A stretch of DNA of 64,000 bases, taken from NCBI GenBank assembly GCA_037892935.1, contig JAYXKI010000001.1, forward strand, positions 3,472,001 through 3,536,000, in the 5' to 3' direction. The position numbers were made by a program, and so were the translations under genes. Under the pieces are notes generated by a model, which was given only the letters and a program-made list of their open reading frames with translations, was not told the origin of the DNA and made no database searches. Positions 1 through 9,952 of the stretch are shown one piece after another; positions within the stretch are counted from its first letter, which is position 1; each line of letters opens with the position of its first letter. Origin of the DNA: Phlebopus portentosus (lineage: Eukaryota > Basidiomycota > Agaricomycetes > Boletales > Boletinellaceae).

Positions 1-852
1 CACATAGTTATGGCTAGAAAATTTCTAATTTGTGCATTTCTGAGCTGGTGGTGTATATTGTATTGAAAATATCAAAAATTTTCTGAAAAATGAGCAAGAT
101 ACAGCATAGTCACAAGCAATATTGAAAGAACCAAGCAAATCCTTGAAAATTTTTTTTCAACAATTTAAAGATTAGGACCATAAAATACCAATGAAGCATT
201 TTTAGTGATGATTCTTGGTTGCAATTGAGCGAAGGACAATTATCTTCTTGAGGGATGAAAAGTTAGAAAAGGAAATTATTGGTCATATGACTTGAACTTT
301 CATAGTGAAAGTACTTGAATTGACATATACCGGACAAGAAACAATTTCTTCTGACATAAATATAGTACATATATACATACAATAAGGTTTCTGGGAAAGA
401 TGAAACTGCTTCTAGGTACTTTTTGCAATGAAATATTGAGTTTTGGAAAGACAAAAAGCCGACTCTCTCTACAATTTTTTGATGCTGCAAAAGTCTTCCA
501 GAACCATTTCATGTGCTCATATTGAGGCATAAGAGTCCTAATTTTTCTCCTAAAGGTCTGACCATTTAAATTCAGGAAAATATAGCTTCAGTATGATCAC
601 TAGTCATAATATCTTTTATATTGGTCATGTATTTTAATGAGATAGACTGGCAAATGCCATATTATACTATTTCCATATCATTATGAACTCAAAGATCCCA
701 CTTCTTGATGTTTGGGAGCATTGAGCACTGTGCATCCATCATTCAAGAAAGTGGACAACTGAGATCAACATTTTGCACCTTATATAGAAAATATAAAAGC
801 TCCGACACAAATTTCTCAGTGCACATGTGATATAGAGAATGCCAGTCACTAT
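1..852. other. AT-rich stretch, no gene recognised
   Basis: Only short frames without recognisable motifs occur on either strand. The sequence is AT-rich and almost free of CpG, like the other decayed transposon debris in this window. It is probably an old, heavily mutated mobile-element remnant, but nothing in it identifies the family. Confidence 0.5.
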
Positions 853-1115
853 TGGCAATAAACTCAAAACATGACTCATGGGACCATAAGTGTGCCATCA
901 ATCTCCTGAGAGCTGAAAGTCATCCTTTGCCCTCGCTCCTCATCCTCCTCACCCATGTCGATCCCTCCGCCCTACTTGATCAAACATATGGAAACCTCAC
1001 ACAATTCAAATGAAAAAGTGCATACTTGTCTCAGTTTATCTTCTGGCAGCTAATGCACTTTGTAGATGGGAAGAGGAACTGCTATCCCTCCGATGATGAG
1101 AAGTGCCATCGTTTA
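853..1115 (+). mobile_element. Truncated 5' end of a DDE_3 transposon (inverted copy of 4899-5161)
   Basis: This segment is a near-identical reverse complement of 4899-5161, the 5' leader and first coding codons of the transposase at 3763-4948. The shared part includes the start of the protein (MGRGTAIPPMMRSAIV). Similarity stops abruptly about 17 codons into the frame, so this is a 5' fragment and cannot make transposase. It may come from a second insertion in opposite orientation or from a rearrangement. Which copy is older cannot be told by eye. Confidence 0.75.
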
Positions 1116-1549
1116 CATAAATAGTACATGTCGTTGTGAAGGAAGGAAGAAAGGAAGAGTGCACAACAGACACCAAATGCAGAGAGAAAAAGGACAAGCT
1201 AAAAACTCACAACAGATACACATGGGAAGGGAGAACAAATGAATGTCTGATGCATAATGAAAGGAGGGACAAAGGAATGGCCTATGCACAAGAAAAGAAA
1301 GAGAGAGGTAGGGAGAGAGATAAAATAAATAAATAAGGTGGACCATCTTGGTTGATGAAGGGGAACTAGATGATGATGAGAGGAGAATTAGAAGATGTGA
1401 CAAAACAAGTAAGGAGAGCTGACTGACAGGGTAGCTACTAACACCACTTCTTTGTCCTCTTTCGACTACCTTCACCTTCATCGAAGTCACCTTCTCTCTT
1501 TGGTGGGCATTTGGATTCATAAGGATAAAAGTTGGAGGTAGAGATTCTC

Positions 1550-3432
1550 AGGAAAACTCGAGACAACAGGAAGCATTGATGTCTGACCTGGGGGATTTTC
1601 TCGACTTCGTCTTCACTAATGGAGGCTCCGATTTGGCTGATGTCAGTACCTTTGCCTTTGCCTTTGCCTTTGATTTCACCAATATGATCTGCGAGACTGA
1701 GGCTTGTTTGAGATTGGCCGACTGGGTTAACACGATCTCTGAGACCATGGGATATTTTGGTGTCAGTTATTTTTTGACGTGAGTGCTTTGTGATGAAAAA
1801 ACCTGCTTCATTGAAGGTAGGTGCAGCTCCACTTGTTGGAAAAGAATATGCGAGGGGATTACCCTCAGCAGTCTCCTACAATGCGATTTGTTGTACTAAA
1901 ATTTTTCACTTTTCCATGTCGAGCTTATAGAAGGCTTTGACGGCATGCCCCTCTTCAAGAATCTCATCATTCCAGTTTGATTCCACCTCTCGTTGCGTAT
2001 TCGGCCAATCACGGAACAAAATCAATCCCAAGTTATCGAGCCCTTCAGTCATTCCAAGCAACTCATCGGGGACCCTTCCATGAGCCTTAATTTGTTCCCC
2101 GACCCCAGAAAGAGTGTGAGGCACTATGAACAGCCCATGAGCAGCTGCAGCTACATATTAAGCAACCATTTTGATATCGTCATTAGTTCGAATGATTTGT
2201 CTTAGTTTTTTATTGTCCCCGAGGAGTTCGACGGCCTTCTCAAGCTTCATCGCGGTGGACTCATGTACGATAAATGATTTGATCATAGCAATAGTGTCAT
2301 GATCTTCATAGGTCAGGGTCTCGTGGGTCATATATAATGCCTTCAAGCTTTGCGTACATTTCCAATATGTTGTGCGGCAAATCGGCCTTCACAAAACGCT
2401 TAGCCAAATCTAAGGCATTGGTAGCTTGCTAACAATGAAGATTGTAGCAAAGCTCGACATACTGCAGCAAGGCTTTCAACTCGTGGAAAAGTCCTGATCC
2501 AACTTTCTCCATGAAGATTGTCTTTACGGGTACTCTGTGCCACCAAAAGAATATCGTCCGTGATGCCCATGTCACAGAGTGCTTGAAAGAATTGAAGTTG
2601 AAGCCAACATCATCTTGCCTTGGCAATTTAACTAGGTCGAAGTCTGGTTGCAAGCCAAATGCAGTAAGGGAAATGCATTTTTTAGCATCAGCATTCTTAA
2701 TCTTATGTCCTTGGACCTCAACCTTAAGTTCTTCCTCTCGAAAGAAATCAAAGGCCTCTGCCATAATCTTCAAACTGATCGCCACAGTCTTTTGCATAGA
2801 CTCCATAAGGCAGTGAACCAGTATGCAGTCGATAGCTCTCGCACTCTGCAATCAATGAGGTTTAGTGCACAAATAGCATATACGTAAGGATAGAACTCAC
2901 TCCAAGAATAGCATCGTCATACAAAGCAAGATAGAAATTCGTCTAATTCGCATTTTTGTCAACCTTTGTCTCTACCTCCTGCAACCGCTTTCCTAACCCA
3001 TCATCCCCAGCAGTGACTCGTTCCTCCAAATCTTGGATCTTTGCCTTTAAAGATCGAGTTGCACCTGATGATCTTTTATTTTATTCAGGGACCACTTCAT
3101 AAATTTCCTGACAGGATTAGGAGCCCTGCTTTTATAATCGGTGTAGGTTCTAAATGATCTGCTGATTTGTCATCCTCTTTAAAATGGTCAGTCATCTCGA
3201 AATCAAAACTAGTTCTATGCACCTGATAAACACACCAATAAAGTCACCTTCTGTGGGCGACTCGGAAGTATCACGAATAGGAGATGGGGATGTCTCAGGT
3301 GCGGGTGTCTCAAGTGCGGATGTCTCAAGTGTGGATGTAGATGTGAGTGTGAGTGTGGATACTACTTGAGATGAGCAAAGCTGACTAAGCAATAGGATAA
3401 ATTTAGGAGTACTCACTGTCTGTGTCTGCCAT
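1550..3432 (-). pseudogene. Decayed multi-exon gene of unknown family
   Basis: A minus-strand gene skeleton is visible. The ATG at 3432 starts MADTD and is followed by GTGAGT and an intron ending TCTCAAG. A Ser/Thr-rich segment follows, then a coiled-coil segment near 2945-3065 (SLKAKIQDLEERVTAG). The main conserved-looking body is 2429-2851 (FGLQPDFDLVKLPRQDD, then TIFFWWHRVPVKTIF). More helical sequence lies at 1906-2346, and a Lys-rich tail (KSKAKAKAKV, from a CTTTGC hexamer repeat at about 1650-1675) at 1548-1748. Stops and frame changes separate the body segments, for example just before 2429 and between 2158 and 2124, so it is probably dead. I do not recognise the family. It may be a multicopy transposon-associated gene, because it sits directly between two transposon pieces. 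Exon limits are approximate. Confidence 0.45.
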
Positions 3433-3581
3433 CGGTGCTGACGCGTGAGTTATAGGTTTTCTCAGGCGAAAGGCAGATATGTGGTGTGAAGAATATATGA
3501 GGGAAGGATGAAGGGCACAATAGAGAAGATAATGGGAGATAGAGGATGAGTTGCACCCCACAGCCACCCTAGAATGAGGCC

Positions 3582-3590
3582 TTATATAAG
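3582..3590 (-). promoter_or_regulatory. TATA-like box upstream of the unknown gene
   Basis: TTATATAAG lies about 150 bp upstream of the ATG at 3432 on the minus strand. The core is palindromic, so direction is inferred only from the gene position. Assignment as a promoter is tentative. Confidence 0.35.
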
Positions 3591-3762
3591 TCTCATATGC
3601 CGTAATGGAGGAACCACCAGAAGCACCAGAAGTGAGACCCCATGTGGCACTGCATCACGATGTGCATCACTTTCATCCCATCATGGTCTGCCACATTCTA
3701 CAGTGCTCAAAAAGTCTTCCGAGATGACATGGGGTAAAGACAGTACTGCACATACAATAAAG

Positions 3763-4948
3763 CTAGATATATCCTGAATTATGAAAGAATCCCTGCGCAT
3801 CTTGAGGAGTGATGGAATGGACAAGACGATACATCTGCTAATACACGCCATAATCATTTGGGACACCATCCCTTGCAATTGGTCCTTCACACTGTATCTT
3901 GCTCTTAAGCACGGAGAAGGCTTGCTCAATGGGATTATAGTCTGGCAAGTATGCTGGAAGAAATTCGAGCTTCATTCCCCTTTCCTTACTCATAAGTCAG
4001 AGTATTGCCAGTTACATTCTGGACAACTCACCTCAACTCTATGAGCTCACGAATAGCTGGCGCCTTATGAATCAGACAGTTATCCATCATGACAACAGAA
4101 TTTGGTGCAGGAAAGGGTTGTAACCGATCGACCAGCATAGAAATGAAATGTATAAACAGGTTTGTATTGAAAGAGCCTCAACAATGAGGCAATCTACGAT
4201 GCCGTCAAGTGAGATTGCAGGAAGAATTGAATATCTGTCAGAGTAAGAACACTATTACATTGATACACATACATACTTATCATTTTCCTCTCTGAAAGAA
4301 TGCCTTGCGGACAGTGCGCTTACCCTCCAATGCCCATGCCTGATTTTGTATATATGTCCAACGGTCGCAGGCACTTTCATCCACAAAGACAAGCTGTTCT
4401 GGACTGTACTTCTCAGTTCGAAGGACATATTCTGTCCTTGCTGCCTCGTTGCACTCCTGCACATGTTTGGTAACCTGAACAGTTTAAATCATCAGCTCCG
4501 TCTCAGGTATTGTGGGTTCCTCATTCCAACCTTCTTGAGACTGAATCTGACACACTGTAGCATTCTCCAAATGGTACTTTTAGAGCACGTCACACCGCAT
4601 GTCTTCTCTAGCATTTCTTTGAGCTCATCCAGGTAATAGTCCTTCTGATGTCATAAAGAGCGCCACATAAGAACTGGAATTGATGCTGTGCTCAGACAAG
4701 TCACTCTAAATATACCAAACCCCACTCACCCTTGTGTCATCATAGTCAAGCAGCCAACGCCTTCCCCGGATTTTAAGCTGTCCTTCTTCGGCACCTTCCT
4801 CAGCAGACCAGGTCTTGAGCACAAAGTATACACTGGCTAATGACACATCTGTATAGTAGCTGATCTGTTTCACTGGCAACATGCACACCCTGCTCGTGTG
4901 AACAATGGCACTTCTCATCATCGGAGGGATAGCAGTTCCTCTTCCCAT
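3763..4948 (-). pseudogene. DDE_3-type (Tc1/mariner-like) transposase, frameshifted
   Basis: This is a fungal transposase with a helix-turn-helix N-terminus and a DDE endonuclease domain. Exon 1 (4948 to about 4737) runs from MGRGTAIPPM to LLDYDDTR and is cut by a GTGAGT intron. The next exon holds the second helix-turn-helix (LDELKEMLEK, SKSTIWRML). The catalytic part shows the first Asp in QLVFVDESACDRW, the second in SVVMMDNCLIHKA, and the Glu in LPDYNPIEQAFSVL, so all three catalytic residues are present. The C-terminus ends HNSGYI followed by a stop at 3763. A single-base loss near 4170-4180 breaks the frame between VE and GSFNTN, so the copy should be inactive. Introns of about 85, 55 and 55 nt are inferred. 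Its 5' leader is repeated in reverse at 853-1115. Confidence 0.8.
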
Positions 4949-5161
4949 CTACAAAGTGCATTAGCTGCCAGAAGATAAATCGAGATGAGTATGCACTTTT
5001 TCATTTGAATTGTGTGAGGTTTCTGTATGTTCAATTGAGTAGGGCAGAGGGATCGACATGGGTGAGGAGGATGAGGAGCAAGGGTGAAGGATGACTTTCA
5101 GCCCTCAGGAGATTGATGGCGCACTCATAGTCCTGTGAGTCGCATTTCGAGTTTATTGCCA

Positions 5162-5552
5162 GTACCGCAACTCTATTCATATGGTTATCTGGAGTGCATT
5201 GCATAGATCACAATAGATTATCTGGTTCTACTATTTGGAACATTCTGAACAGATGATCTATGAGTAAGACCTTATAGGTATACAAAGGGCTTCTGATTTT
5301 GTCTTCCAAGCTAATCAACTTAGAGAATCTAGAACAAGACTTTCATAGGTAATAAAAGATTATATATTTTCATTTATGCACTGACTTACTTATATATGTC
5401 CTCTACTGCCATACTAGGAAATATACTTCCAGCTCATCTGCATCTATCTAGAGAGGTATATGCCCAATGTGTGGTGATGCTGTTTCGTACTAAGGTACCA
5501 ATATACCCAGCTTCACTTTCGGATTCGCAAGCTTGGAAGAGTTCATTGTCAC
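5162..5552. other. AT-rich spacer, no gene recognised
   Basis: No frame longer than a few dozen codons and no motif was recognised. The stretch separates the 5' end of the DDE_3 element from the solo LTR that starts at 5553. Confidence 0.5.
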
Positions 5553-6020
5553 TGTAAGGATCACGCGCATGTATATTCAATTTCCTTTTTCTTTTTCCTT
5601 TTCCTTTCTTTTATTGTCATCATCTATACCCACCTAAACATTCTTTAACCTTCTCTGTTCACTCCGACGTCACATGGTCTCTTAGTTAGTTCATTAGTCA
5701 TTCCCTATTACTTCACTCCAATGTTCCTCCATGCTTCCTCCGATCCGTCCGACCACATGACCTAACCCTGAACCCTATGACATCACACTCCTTTCCTTAG
5801 TTAGTAGTCTTTTCCCAGACTTGTAGGGTATATAGGTAGCTAGCCTTCCTGTAGAGGCCTCTTGCCTCGACATTCATTAGATCTCTGGCTATACACTCGC
5901 TTTGTCTCTATGTCGATGCTCACTCCTTGGATTATCTGAGGGGCTGGGTTCTCTTGCTTATTAAGATTGTCTCTTAGTTAGTAGGCATCGGCGATGTGGG
6001 CATTAGGCTGTCGCCTAACA
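5553..6020 (+). mobile_element. Solo LTR of a gypsy-type element
   Basis: The segment begins TGTAAGGATCACG and ends GTCGCCTAACA, the same end pattern as the LTRs of element A (TGTAAGGACTCG...GCCGCCTAACA). It has a pyrimidine-rich 5' part and a TATA-like GGGTATATAGG near 5827-5837, as expected for an LTR promoter. No primer-binding site follows it and no internal region is attached. The flanks GTCAC and CCCTC are not a clean target duplication, so it may have been rearranged after insertion. Confidence 0.65.
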
Positions 6021-6870
6021 CCCTCACTGCCGTAATGGCCGCTCATATGGCCACATCAATCCCCTCCCCTCTCTCCCCACCCTCCTCCTCCATCTCTCCC
6101 TGTGACTCCAGCAGGACCTCCTGTCTGCTGGGGGCCCGCAACATCCTGCCTATGGCAGGAGCCCCCATCGCCGCCCCGGCGTCCACCTCCATCCGGTTGG
6201 AGGGAGCCTCCAACCCCTCCCTGCTGCTGTTGCTGCTGCTACTGACGCTGAGAATTGTCGGCACCATGGTGGAAAGAGAAAAAGAGAAATGGGGAACTCA
6301 GACACGAGTCCCTGTCATCTATATCTTCACTGCACCCAATTCAAACTCCGACTTCAGCCCTCCATACACATGACCTACCCGCCCCCATTTTACCAATCAA
6401 TTACCAAATCCTCCTCATGGCTCCACCGCAATCTCCACTCAACCTCCACAGACTCCTCGACAACTCTCCCCCTCCAAAACTCACTGGAACAATCTGCCGA
6501 ACCCCACCACAACACAGCCCCAACTTGTACACCTCTGCCAAGCCAGCCGATACAACATTCTACACTGATCCCCCCGCCAATCATCCAATACTGCCGCGCA
6601 CCTTACCCTAGCCATACTTACACCCACTAACGAATTTCCAGCCTATATGCTACTACCTACACCACCCTAGCTAATTGCCAGGTGTTCCCGACTGGTTCCT
6701 GGACCACCAAAAACCCGCCGACTTGTATTTCCGATGTACCACTACCCCTGACTACAAGGCCATTGTATCTATATCTGGTACCAGATCAAGATCATGATAT
6801 GACGACACCTTCCATGATTAACTATTTAAACTTTACTTCTGAACTCCCTTCTAAATCAAAGCTCATCCCA
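6021..6870. other. C-rich region with uninformative open frames
   Basis: Frames are open on both strands (5996-6373 plus, 6043-6267 minus), largely because the sequence is strongly C-biased on the plus strand. The minus frame is Glu/Gly/Ser-rich and could be a gag-like tail, but there is no motif. I see no defensible gene here. Confidence 0.4.
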
Positions 6871-7230
6871 CCGACGCCCCACCTATATGAAATTCCTTCA
6901 CCCAGGCCCCCTTCTATTTGAAGATCGCTTTACTCCACGCCTCTACAGGCCACCATACCTAAACTACTAGCGAACCAGCCTCGCCGCTAGCCTCCTATCC
7001 TACTTATTCATCCTGCCGACGACCTGCCTATATGAAACTCCTTCGCTCAGGCCCCCTTCCATTCAAAGATTGCTTTGCCCCATGCCTCTACAGGCCACTA
7101 TACCCAAAAACTCCAGTGAACCAGCCTTGCCGCAACACACCCAACCTAATTACCTGTCATGCCGACGATCCACCTACACGAAACACCTTCACCTAGGCCC
7201 CCTTCCATTAGAACACTACTTTGGTCTTCG
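6871..7230 (+). repeat. Three imperfect tandem repeats, period about 146 bp
   Basis: The unit starting CCGACG recurs at 6871, 7016 and 7162, a spacing of 145 and 146 bp. Shared landmarks are CTATATGAAA (CTACACGAAA in the third unit), CAGGCCCCCTTC (TAGGCCCCCTTC in the third) and, in the first two, CTCTACAGGCCAC. The period is not a multiple of three, so the repetition is at the DNA level and not an encoded peptide repeat. Confidence 0.7.
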
Positions 7231-7323
7231 CCTATATTGGCCTCTACACTATGAATACTGGCAACTTCACCTCTCCAAAAGCCGTCATACCCTCCAGCCA
7301 ACCCTGAAAACACTCGCCGAAAA

Positions 7324-7332
7324 TATATAAAG
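7324..7332 (+). promoter_or_regulatory. TATA box before the orphan gene at 7407
   Basis: TATATAAAG lies 75-83 bp upstream of the ATG at 7407. It directly follows the tandem repeat array. The spacing fits a core promoter with a short leader, though no transcript evidence is available. Confidence 0.5.
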
Positions 7333-7406
7333 CGGTCGGTGACCCACTCATCACCCCAAAAACATCTACCCTACAGATTACAAATATCATTGGCACCCCC
7401 TCCAAC

Positions 7407-8353
7407 ATGCCTCAGCTATTTCCCAGCCTCGCCAAAGCGTTTTCATTCGCACCGGCAATACCACTACTGCAAGTCCCGCACCCAGTCCTCTTCCCCTGCC
7501 ATGCCCAACACCTGTTAAATTTCAATTTCGCCTAGTTAATCACACTTCCCGGACACCCCATGCTCCTTTACCTATGGCACCCTGATTACACCGCTTTTCC
7601 AAATATTCTCATCACCGCCCTTTGCAGTTTTCATCATCCCTGCCCTGACACAGTGACTCTAATCTTCCTGCTGTACATCTGGGCCTCACCGGATGCACAG
7701 CAACTCCTCTGTCAAGACCCACACCTCGCCAGCAGAAACTGGGGATCATTTTGTGACCTCCTCGCTGACGCGTTTTCTGCAGCAATGCCGTTCCTCGCCA
7801 GACACGTCCCCGCGATACTTCAAATCATCCCCAATCTCTTCGCCAGACACCAACTGACACCTGCTGACAAAGCAACACTTGTTTGCCGCATCCGAGAAAT
7901 GCTCCACATCGGCGGTGCCCTCACTACTATCCCTATAATTCTCGGTGTGCCTCTCGGCGATGGCATATACCTAATGCCGCCCTCGCCATCCTCAGAGAAG
8001 GGCCTATTGCACTTGAAAACACTGTTATTTACTCCGACGCTGTCTCAGAACTATCCCACAATGCCATAATCCAAGTCTTACGCCTCTTTGATGAGCGCAG
8101 CAACAATGATATATGTGACTGCGCTGCCAACATCATCGCCATTATACTTCAAGCACAACAGTATTCGCTCTCAGCAATCGCAGCCATCCAGGACATTGAA
8201 GAGCACCTCGCCGAGCTTCGGAAATCCATTGAACATTACCCATACCTCAACAACGTACCTCAACAAGATGCAGCGGACAGAGCCAACCCTCCACCGAATG
8301 CCGCTGAACCAATCCACGATCTGCCGATGATTGATCTCACAACCAAAGACTGA
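7407..8353 (+). pseudogene. Orphan helical protein gene, interrupted by one stop and one frameshift
   Basis: From ATG 7407 (MPQLFPSLAKAF) the frame is open except for TAG at 7533-7535. It continues in the same frame through LLYLWHPDYTAF, LLADAFSAAMPFLARHV and IREMLHIGGALTTIP, then must change frame near 7965-7985 to reach ALAILREGPIALEN, VLRLFDERSNNDI, and IEEHLAELRKSIE. It ends MIDLTTKD at 8353. The product would be about 310 residues, mostly hydrophobic-to-amphipathic helices with a Pro-rich C-terminal 40 residues. No domain is recognised. It sits behind a TATA box and ends about 120 bp before R copy 1. The reading quality on both sides of the breaks suggests a recently lost gene. Readthrough or an unseen intron are alternatives. 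Confidence 0.5.
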
Positions 8354-8475
8354 TCCAGGTGCAAGTCACAGATATACCACCCAGTTACATCACAACCCCC
8401 GCTCAATTTTGCCTAAAACCTCCCCTACACTACTCAGCATTTTTTTAATCATTTTTTTAGTTCGTCAGAAGGAGA

Positions 8476-9271
8476 TGTAGTGTGCTGCACTAACCTATAC
8501 CGGTCCAGCGGCACAGGCCTGTAAGGGCTGTATTCCCCTATGCCATACCCAGGACACCCCACATACTATTGTCAGCAAACCAGCCTTCGCCACCATTACC
8601 TATAATACAGCCTGCTCAGTGGCTGCTGGACCTTCGGCGGCCTAGGAACAGCACCCACGCCACCACCACCACCAACCATACAAACCGGCAGCAACGCCTT
8701 CGCTTCTATCTCATGATCACCCTGTCCCCCCTTTGACCAAATCCTGGTTCCCCTTCTCTAGCCTCTCCCAAGAACGGTTCTGCTGAATCCAGTAATTCCG
8801 GGCTTTGGAAATGCTCACACGGTAGCTAGACACACTGCGGCGGATATATATCATGCCATCGCAGAGATGTATGCCTGCTGCCACGCTGGCTGGGTAATTG
8901 GTAGCCTATCTAAGGTGCATTTTGTTTAACGTTTCATGTTCTTATCATCCCACATTGTACGCCGAGCACAGCAGCATGCCCGGCGGCCATTCACATATTC
9001 CCCTTTTTAGTTTCATTCTACCCCTTGGCATTTCAGATCCACATAGAGTGCGCCCTGACCAATCCGAATGGCCCCGATGTTCAACACGATGTACCAGCAT
9101 CTGCTGTTCCGATTGGGGCACCCTTAGGTCTTAGCGGCTTGGTGGTGCATCTCGGTGGTAGCCCCTACCATCGCGGCATGCCTGTCACGCCTCACCACCC
9201 ACCGCTTTAGTGATATTTCTTATCAAGGACTCATAGTATATATAGAGAGCATGTATCTATCCTAAAAAGCA
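8476..9271 (+). repeat. R repeat copy 1 (3'-truncated)
   Basis: It starts TGTAGTGTGCTGCACTA and follows R copies 2 and 3 closely up to CCTAAAAAGCAG at about 9271, where similarity ends. The segment preceding it is AGAAGGAGA, which resembles a polypurine tract. It carries more TG/CA in place of CG than copies 2 and 3 (for example GTGTGCTGC where they have GTGCGCCGC), which suggests it is older. Confidence 0.8.
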
Positions 9272-9274
9272 GTT

Positions 9275-9952
9275 GAGTGATGCGAGGGGGACGCTCGGGG
9301 ATGGTCACGGGAAAGACCATTACTCTTGAGGTTGAGTCTGATGAGGGGTCAACGCAAGCGAAAAGGTCGAGTGGAAAGGAGGTATATGTCGATGTGTGTT
9401 GTATGTCTTGGATCTTATTCTTCACTGACATGTTTCGTTTCTAGGTGCCTCCCCTTCTGAAGTGCATACGTGAGCCGGTGGTCGAGCCGCCGGCGAAATG
9501 AGCAAGAGCGCCGGGAGCGGCGGCCTCGGGTGGGGGAAGGGCGAAGGAGGAGGTGACAGGAAGAAGGGACGGGACGGTGAGTGCTGTCTTGATATTTGTT
9601 CTTGACACTCTCTGACTATAATATTCAGAGGGAGGAGGGGGGTTGGGAGTTCGAGAGGGTGGGGCAGCTCCCCAGGGGTCAGAGCCGCCTCCTCCTCGAG
9701 TTTGTGTCGCCGGGGTGCAAGCGGTGCATCGGGCGTGGGGAGATGTGCACGAGGTGCCTGCTGGCGCTCCTGTGCCAGGCGTGCCAGGTATTGCACCACT
9801 GGTGCAATATCTTGGAGTCGGACGTGACCTTCCTGGTGCAGCAGGAGGTCCTCACTCTCCGCCGGCAGCTGGAGGGGATGGAGTCGACGTTGGCGGGAGA
9901 GAGTGCGGGTGGGGGGGTGGAGGTAAAGGCCCAGGGTGAACGCCGTGGATAG
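9275..9952 (+). pseudogene. Cysteine-rich, zinc-knuckle-like gene fragment
   Basis: The frame at 9596-9952 encodes a cluster of cysteines (CKRCIGRGEMCTRCLLALLC then CQACQVLHHWC) followed by a short coiled coil (LVQQEVLTLRRQLEGM). The spacing resembles cysteine clusters seen in fungal transposon-associated proteins, but it does not match a Zn2Cys6 or CCHC consensus exactly. Upstream, intron-like GTATATG...TTTCTAG (about 9381-9445) and GGTGAGTG...ATTCAG (about 9574-9630) segments suggest earlier exons, starting near ATGCGAGGGGG at 9279. The second exon hits a stop at 9500 unless the frame shifts. The gene abuts the truncated end of R copy 1. Probably a broken gene of mobile origin. Confidence 0.4.
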
